Shown here: positions 57,207 to 64,000 of the stretch, piece after piece
Numbering within the stretch: position 1 is the first letter of the stretch
Layout of the letters: each line of letters opens with the position of its first letter
NCBI GenBank assembly: GCA_008694505.1
Contig: VZDJ01007747.1
Coordinates: 2,755,390-2,819,389, forward strand
Length of the DNA stretch: 64,000 nucleotides
Origin: Cyanoderma ruficeps
Taxonomy: Eukaryota; Chordata; Aves; Passeriformes; Timaliidae
Direction: 5' to 3'
Translations under genes and position numbers: made by a program
The notes under the pieces: generated by a model
What the model was told of the DNA's origin: nothing
Database searches by the model: none
The model's input: only the letters and a program-made list of their open reading frames with translations

Positions 57207-60200
57207 TACAATAATACTGCACTTTTAAGGGTTCCCTGCACAGATGCTTCTCATTTTCCCCCTGAGCCTGTGCAGGACGGCTGCAGAATCAAAGCTCTCC
57301 ATTCCCATGGCTGCTCCCTGCTCCTGGCCCTTGGTGCCTGCCATGCATCCTCAGAGCAGTAACGAAGCTGTCAGTTGCGACCAGCCTTTGTGGATTACCC
57401 ATATACATTTTGTTCCTGTAAAGCCTCTATTAAGGATGCCATTCCGTGATACATATTTAAGTCGGTATCTCGGCACCACGGTTGCCTGTGTGAAAGAAGC
57501 TGAGAAACTATTACTGTGAAATTGCCTGCAGCTCTTGAGCACAGGAGGTAGCAACTGGCTAATAGTTTCTTAGACAGCCCTGGCAGATGTGTCAGGTTGC
57601 TTCGCAACTGCGCACCTCGTGGGAGAGCACCGCGCACGGAGCTCCCCCCTCCGAGTGTCCCCTACTGTAATTACTCCATAGCATCATTTCTGTAGTGTCA
57701 GCAGCAACATATGGACCAAGCACTATTTTGCAGGACTAACCACAAAGGAGGAACACTGCAATTATGTGTCTGATGATTCTCCAAGGTAGGCACGGGTTGT
57801 TTTATGGACAGCAAAAGAGTCTGAAAGAGGTGGGATTATGATGAGTGTGGCCATGGAAGATGAAACAGTGGATAAAATTACCTTTCACCTTGTGTAGTGC
57901 TACTGTCTTACATGACACTGCTTCCAGTCTTGCTTACAGTGGGAATTCAAAAAGGGCAGCTGCAAAATAAAGCCTCCATTTGGCATTCGACTCAAGCCAA
58001 GTTGTTCACTACATGGTACATGTTAAATGAGCAGATAAAGAAGGGTGCAAGGCCACATTAGTTTGATACCAACAAAACAGCCTCCTCTTCCTGAAGCTTG
58101 TAAAGAGCTCCAGGGAGTTCCCAGTCAGAGCTGAGTGCCTGGACTTTTACAGATCTAGGTTTAGGTGGAAAACTCCTGTAATTGTCCTTTAAATTCTACC
58201 CTAGAAAGAGAGAAATCTTTTTTTAAGACAGTCTCGCCTCTCTCACCCTGTATTAAAAGAACTTTGTTGCCAAAGCCCTATCTACCAATTTTCTACTTAA
58301 TTTATATGTTTATATTAAATGCATAATCAGATTATATATAAGCTGATTTGTTCAAGGAGACAACTGAAAAATATTAAACGCATTTTACTGGTCATATCCA
58401 CATTGCAGCAGCAAAACTCATGCCAGAACCCTGTAGGAGAGGTCAGCAGTCCCTGTGCTGCTGTTGGTTGCCAAACCTCCCAATTTGTCAGGGAGACACT
58501 GTGATGTTTGTGTACTAGACAAGTCATATCAGCTGTCTCCAAGACTCCAGGCAAGTCCTACCAAAAAACCCCAAATGAGAGTTCCTTCCTTCCTTCCTTC
58601 CTTCCTTCCTTCCTTCCTTCCTTCCTTCCTTCCTTCCNTCCTCCCAGAAGAATTGCTTTCTTGCCTGCTTCTTAATCTTATCACAGAAGGACTTTTTCCC
58701 AATTTTAGAAATTAAATTATTTTAAAGTTCGCTACCCGTGCACAGCACATGCTGAAAAGACCAATGTGTAATTTTGAGCCGAACTATCTTAAATATGATC
58801 TTTGGGCTAAGATGTCTCCCTATATTTTCTCTACAGTTCTTGCAAATTATGATGAATTTTGCCAGATTTAAGAAACAAAGAAATATACCAGGTGCCAAGC
58901 TTTATCTCCACAAGGTTGTGAGATGGAAAAATGTTGATGCCTTGGAGAAAGACATCTGTTTAAGGATGGAGGTAAATGCAGTGAGGAGCCAATTCCTGTT
59001 TCCAGCCGCAGTTTGGAGCTGTGTCCATCCTGCCTTGTCCCTCTGAACCCTTGGGTTCATTCTGAAAGTATATATTTCCCTATGTCCATGTTCAAGTGGC
59101 ATACCATCACAGCTCTGACTTGGAACGTGGGGAAGGATTTCTCTGCACTTGTATTTTTTCAGGTTTGAGACACTCTATACTGTCCAAGTTTTTGTGAAAT
59201 CTCAGCAAGCAATCATACAATGTGTAATCCCATAGGCACAGCACTGAAAGGGACATGCAAAGGAAAATATTCTCAGTACATGGCATTACTTAAGGGACAG
59301 TTTTGTGTAGTAGCCAGCAATAATTATCTTCAAAAGCTAATTGCTGCTCTGTTTCTTACCTTGAAACCAAATTGCATCCCCTTAAACCTCTCTTTTTTTT
59401 TGTGGACCTGTTAGTGAAGTGGGAGGTGCCCCACTTCATAGCTTCAAAACACCATAAGAAAAAAATTGGTTGGTTGGAAACTCTAAAAAAACCCCCAAGC
59501 CAGTAACTTCCCAAATTCCCATCCTGCTTTAGATTGACGATCTCAAACTAATTTCCTTCTTTCCTTTAATATTGAAGCCTCGCTCCTGTTTCTCCCCACT
59601 AAATGTTTCTTCATTTTCAAGGTGATGCCAATATTCTTTTTCAAGACATAGAGATGATCTTCAGCACTAACAAGAAGTTAGCAGAGCAATCAATGAGAAG
59701 GCTTGATGCCTCAGGCAAATTGGGTCTGAGCCAGTTAAATATTTGTATGGGGAGAAAGCAAAACTCTCCTCACGTATGTGTCACCTGTGCTGGAGTGAGG
59801 GATATGTTTGCTATAAGAGTGAGTTTGGGCTGATGCTCTATTTCCAAGTGTGTCCTGGAAGCAGTTTTGCATGAAAGAAAGGACTGATTTTTTCAAGTAG
59901 TATATGAAAACATGGTGAAATAAAAAAGAAATGCCCCCGTTTTTAATTCTGGGAACAATTGCTTTCAGCAATATGAAAAGCCTGTCCTCAAACGTGGAGT
60001 GAGAAGTTTCATTTTAAGTCAAACGAACTGTTTTGGTTAACCTGAAGTGTGTCATATGGTACTGCTCACATCTTATTTTATACACCATGGGTCCTAAATA
60101 ACATGGAATAATTTGGAGGATTATTGTACAAGTGGAATAGATTTGGTAAAATTTTGCTACCATGCGTGGCTTCCCTTGCATGAGAAGCATGCAAATAAGG

Positions 60201-61544
60201 AAACACATTCTTAGGAGCTTTTTGCAATTTTCACCCATTATTGTTCTCCTTGAACAAAACAATCCTTCACTTTAAACACTAAGCATCAAAATATTCAAAC
60301 GAGTAAGTCTTTCTGATAAAGTTGGACACTTAGCTTGCGGTTGAGGATGGGGATGAGAGACCACAGGTGTTCACCAAGGCATTTGTCAAAGCCTGTGTAA
60401 GTACAATGAGCCAGGGACCATGAGTTTGTGGTCTGCAACATTGCTTCTCTGTGCCACACAGTGCCTGGCCTGCAGCAGGACCCATGGCATGAATACTTTT
60501 TCATAGTTACTTGGTAAATTGATGCCCCATGGGTCTGTCTGTAAGACTATTCTCCTTTCATATTTTGTGCTGTCACTGACTTTGCTGGTATGTTGGCTCA
60601 GGTAGACCAAAGCACTTTTTTTTTTTCCCTGATCTTCTGTGTTGCCTTCCCTGCGCAGTCAACAGCTAAGCAGCTGTAGCTGTGTCAGCATTAAGCCCAG
60701 CAGATTTACACTGCAAATACTGGCATGGTGATGTTTTTGTACCTGCCCCTGGAGGCTGTGGATTCCTCAGAGATGCCTGGAAGAAAAAAACTGAGATGAA
60801 GGGGAGTTGGAAAAAAAATGTCTTCAAGAAACTTCACTAGAAGTACTCCAAGGGAAGCAGTGTGGGTCTCCTGGGGTGCTAGTGGGAGATTGATGGGGAA
60901 AAGTAATTTTATTTGCCCATAGTTGGACTTTGCAAGGCAGAGCTGCAGCTGAATTGCAGGTGAGTAGTGCTTCCCATGCTGGAGCTGAGGAAGGCAATTT
61001 CCATTGGGTGTAGTGGGGCCACAGAAAAACCTTCTGATGCCTTGCCTGAGATGTTTAATTTAAAGGGAAAAGTCGTTCTGGTCAGAATGATTGCATCCCT
61101 CCCTTTGGGCCAGCGTTCGGTCATGGTATCAGATATTGCTTAAGAGGTGCGGATGTAAAAGCCATCTGCAGTCACAGATACATGACCCAGTGGTTAAGTA
61201 ATGGAGCAACATGCCAACACAGCCGGCTGCTCCCTAAATGTGTGTCCAGAAAATGTTGGATTCCATTTTTGAATTGCTTTGCTGGTGCTAAGTGGAGCTA
61301 TTGCATTACCAGCAATTAAGGCACTTTCCCCCAGGGCTGCTCGGGTGCTGCTTGGCCTCAGCACATCAAGCGATGCAGGCTCGCATAGAGGGTGGACTGA
61401 CCTGTCGCAGAGGATGAGGATTATGGGAAGGTTTTCCTATCCCACTGAAAAATGAGCCTTTTTGGAAGATTTTGCGAAAGTGTCTCTGCAGCCCGGGGCA
61501 CTGTACTCTCTGCAGGAGGCTTTATAGGGAGTGTGGGAAGAAAC
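57207..61544. other. Gene-free stretch
   Basis: No exon is recognised. The stretch contains the TTCC microsatellite and a block at 57360-57700, rich in CpG for this region, that may be a regulatory or conserved element. Short open frames have no domain similarity. Confidence 0.4.
58582..58645. repeat. (TTCC)n microsatellite
   Basis: About 15 consecutive TTCC units, ending in TCCTCCC, with one ambiguous base at 58638. The minus strand is a purine tract. The copy number in the assembly is uncertain because of the N. Confidence 0.97.
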
Positions 61545-61830
61545 ATAGATTCACAGACTTTAATTTGAAAGGGACTTTTACAGGCCAATTTCCCTGCAAT
61601 TAGCAGGGACATCTTCAAGTAGATCAGGTTGCTCAAAACCCCATCCAGCCTGATCCAGGCATGGGGCACCTATAGCCTGTCCGGGCAACCTTTTCCAGTG
61701 TTTAACTGTCCTCATAGTAAAATATTTCTTCCTTGTATCTAGTCTGAATGTACCCTCCTTCAGTTTAAAGCAGTTTCCCCTTGTCCAATCACAAGAGACC
61801 CTGCTAAAAACTTGCTACTCCTGGCTGGCT
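61545..61830 (-). mobile_element. CR1 LINE 3' fragment
   Basis: The plus strand shows the complement of a CR1 3' end: ATAGATTCACAGACTTTAAT, AGGTTGCTCAAAACCCCATC, CCTTTTCCAGTGTTTAACTG, CTCATAGTAAAATATTTCTT and CAGTTTCCCCTTGTCCAATC in the expected order. It is 5'-truncated and moderately diverged. Confidence 0.88.
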
Positions 61831-64000
61831 CATTGCTCAGCTTCAGTTACAGGCAGACTTTCTCCAGTTCATAGCATCTGAAGCACTCATTGCAATCATT
61901 TTTATTCTGCTCTTTTTAAGGCATGCCCTTTTCTTTCGGGGAAGATAGATGACATAATAGTTTCCCAGACTTACATATAATGAACATGCTATTTCATACA
62001 TGCCTTGGAGAGTTGAAAAAAAGAGCTAGTTTGAGTAAGCTGTGTGTAAGCAGTTTTTAATAAGGCATATTCATGTGCTGAAGTGAATCATTCTGGTCCA
62101 TTGAGTAAATATGTATTAAAGTAATTTTCAAAATACTTTTCTGCAGCCAATGAGCTGGAAAGGGTAGGTCCAACCATGCATTATTTTTCAATGCATACAT
62201 TTATTTATGGAATAGAAGGAGGAACACAGAATTCTTCTGTTTACCTGGCTGGCCAAATGCATCTTTAGTTTCTTCGAGCAGACCTATAATGTTTGGAAGG
62301 AGAGTCAGCAGTGCTCTTTCTTGGTATTGGGATTGCTCAGTGAAGGGGTCCATATTCACCTCATAAGGATGAGAACTGTGAGGCACATCTCTCTCTCAAT
62401 AACAGCTCCCATTGCTTTTGGCATGAATTCCCAGGATAGAGGAAACCTTGGAGCAAGCCCAGGGGAAATGGGTGAGGTACTCCTGATTTGAGGTTGTTAT
62501 TAGAATTGTATATGAGCAGAAATCCAGTGGGTCGGCCTTGATTTTTCCAGTATGCAGAGCAGGTCTTGAACACCTGGAAACTTTCTGGAAATTTAGAATA
62601 GTATGATGTTTTTTCAGCATCATGGTTAGTCTTTGGCATTTAAATTCCAATGAGGAACCTATATTTGTTTTTTGATGAGGATTAAATGTGGACAGTACCC
62701 CTATTTTTGAAGGTGTGCAGCAGGGAAGTTGGAGTTAGTAGCAGAAGTGTGATTAACCTTGGATTCATTCACATGTTTTCAGATCGATTTTCATTTTGCA
62801 AGAGTAAATCATAATACATCTGGGACAGTTTGACATACACATGCAGGCAGCAATTAGTCCTAGCCTAGGGGCAAGAGGGCAGAGAGGGAGTTTTTGCCAA
62901 GGTCTGAACATTTGTGGATTACTTTATGTTTCTTGTACATGTGTGAACTTAACACCTGGAAATGGAGACAGAACAGCAGAAATGCCCATTTTCCACTCCA
63001 AGCACCTAAACAACAGAAGCAATTAGTCATTTCCCTCCTCTGGAGAAAAAGAGCATTTAAAAATATATATCTCAGGCAGGAATATGTGTGTGTGCCATAT
63101 TCCATCATTAATGTATCTCCAGCCAGTGTACTTTATAAATATTCACAGATGGCTCATGTTGTTGGTTAAGATTTACAAATTAGGTAGTTCATATTTTTAA
63201 ACAAAACCTCAAGTGCTAAATAAAGACAATGTCATGACTCTTTAACAATGGGAAAAAAATGTCTAGTTCAATGGCACAGCTGTGGGACATCATGGGAGTA
63301 GAATAAGACAGGAGGTCTTTCCCTTCAGGAGATGGATAGCATGCATTTAAACCATTATTTTTGTGTCTACAAATTGAAGTCTGAGTCTGGTGTCACCTTA
63401 TGGACCTTCTGCCTCCTCAGATTACTGGAGGGGCTGGGAGCCATGAGTTGCTTTGCATCTGTTGTCTCCCCTGAGTACTGGTGGGTATGTTACAAGAGCA
63501 GCCAGCAGCTCCAAGAGAGTTGGGACTGTGATGCTGCAGTAGCAGAGAAAAGAGAGATGCTCTGTCCCAAAGAATCTGCTCCCTGGGAGTGGTTTTATCC
63601 AGGTTTGTGCGTGTATATATATGTAAATGAAAAAAAAAATAAACAGTATACCCACCAACACATTTGGGTGATGACAGATGGTGTTAATGGTGATAATAAT
63701 TATGCATAATTTTCTTTTATCTGCATTTTTATTCAGTCTTGCAGTGAAATGGACATCAAACTGTTCCTGTCTGTGCCTTCCTTCATACAAACAGCTGGGG
63801 AAACCCTTCATATTAGTTATTATTGAAAAAAAAACCAACCTAGCGAATTAGGGTGAGGGGAAAAAAACCCCGAACAACCAGACGCTACTTGAAGCAGTGC
63901 TTTAAAGTCAGTAGAATTCTCTGTGTTGTGTATTTGAATATTTTTAATTGTTTGGACTGTGCTAACCTCCTTCTGATCAGTGTGTGAGGTTCCCTGAATC
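61831..64000. other. Gene-free stretch to the window end
   Basis: The sequence is AT-rich and I see no exon, RNA gene or named repeat. The block around 62050-62200 is a weak candidate for a conserved element. The window ends in unremarkable sequence. Confidence 0.4.

Noticed and set aside
56489..57362. Several 90-140 codon frames on both strands
   Set aside because: They lie wholly or largely within the reverse ERVL-type LTR and its 50-base repeats, which are non-coding.
59603..59833. 76-codon frame preceded by a TTTTCAAG tract
   Set aside because: Composition looks protein-like but no family is recognised, and no donor or neighbouring exon supports it.
1..64000. CRISPR arrays, tRNA or rRNA genes, prokaryotic operons
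   Set aside because: No regularly spaced short repeats, no cloverleaf A/B-box pair and no rRNA core sequence were found. The gene structure is that of vertebrate nuclear DNA.

Overview
The window is vertebrate nuclear DNA and almost certainly comes from a bird. It has long introns with GT..AG borders, several truncated CR1 LINEs of the avian type, and two avian ERVL-type LTRs. The two genes match UBA6 and CENPC, which are also neighbours in other amniotes. Nothing looks prokaryotic, viral-exogenous or plasmid-derived.

Region by region: (1) 36-12316, plus strand: the last 16 coding exons of UBA6, an E1 enzyme for ubiquitin and FAT10. The 5' half of the gene lies upstream of the window. (2) 12317-16740: the UBA6 3' UTR and a short intergenic gap holding an LTR-like block on the minus strand. 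(3) 16740-17440: a GC- and CpG-rich promoter with NRF1-like, CCAAT and CHR-like motifs. (4) 17095-35491, plus strand: a complete CENPC gene, assembled here as 18 coding exons (935 codons plus stop). It carries the MIS12-binding N terminus, the CCAN-binding motif, the CENP-C motif and the C-terminal cupin. (5) 35492-64000: about 28 kb in which I see no protein gene. It holds a solo ERVL-type LTR, a second such LTR in reverse orientation, CR1 fragments, a TTCC microsatellite, a C-homopolymer block and a few stretches that could be conserved non-coding elements.

The two genes are not known to act together. UBA6 charges UBE2Z (USE1) with ubiquitin or FAT10 in the cytoplasm, and CENPC links CENP-A nucleosomes to the outer kinetochore. 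They are joined here by conserved gene order only.

I found no novel multi-gene system. The items most worth checking are a 165-nt stop-free, frame-preserving CENPC intron, a second CENPC acceptor that would create a poison exon, the apparent absence of STAP1 from the UBA6-CENPC gap, an inverted pair of the same repeat in UBA6 and CENPC introns, and the apparent decay of the central nucleosome-binding motif of CENP-C.
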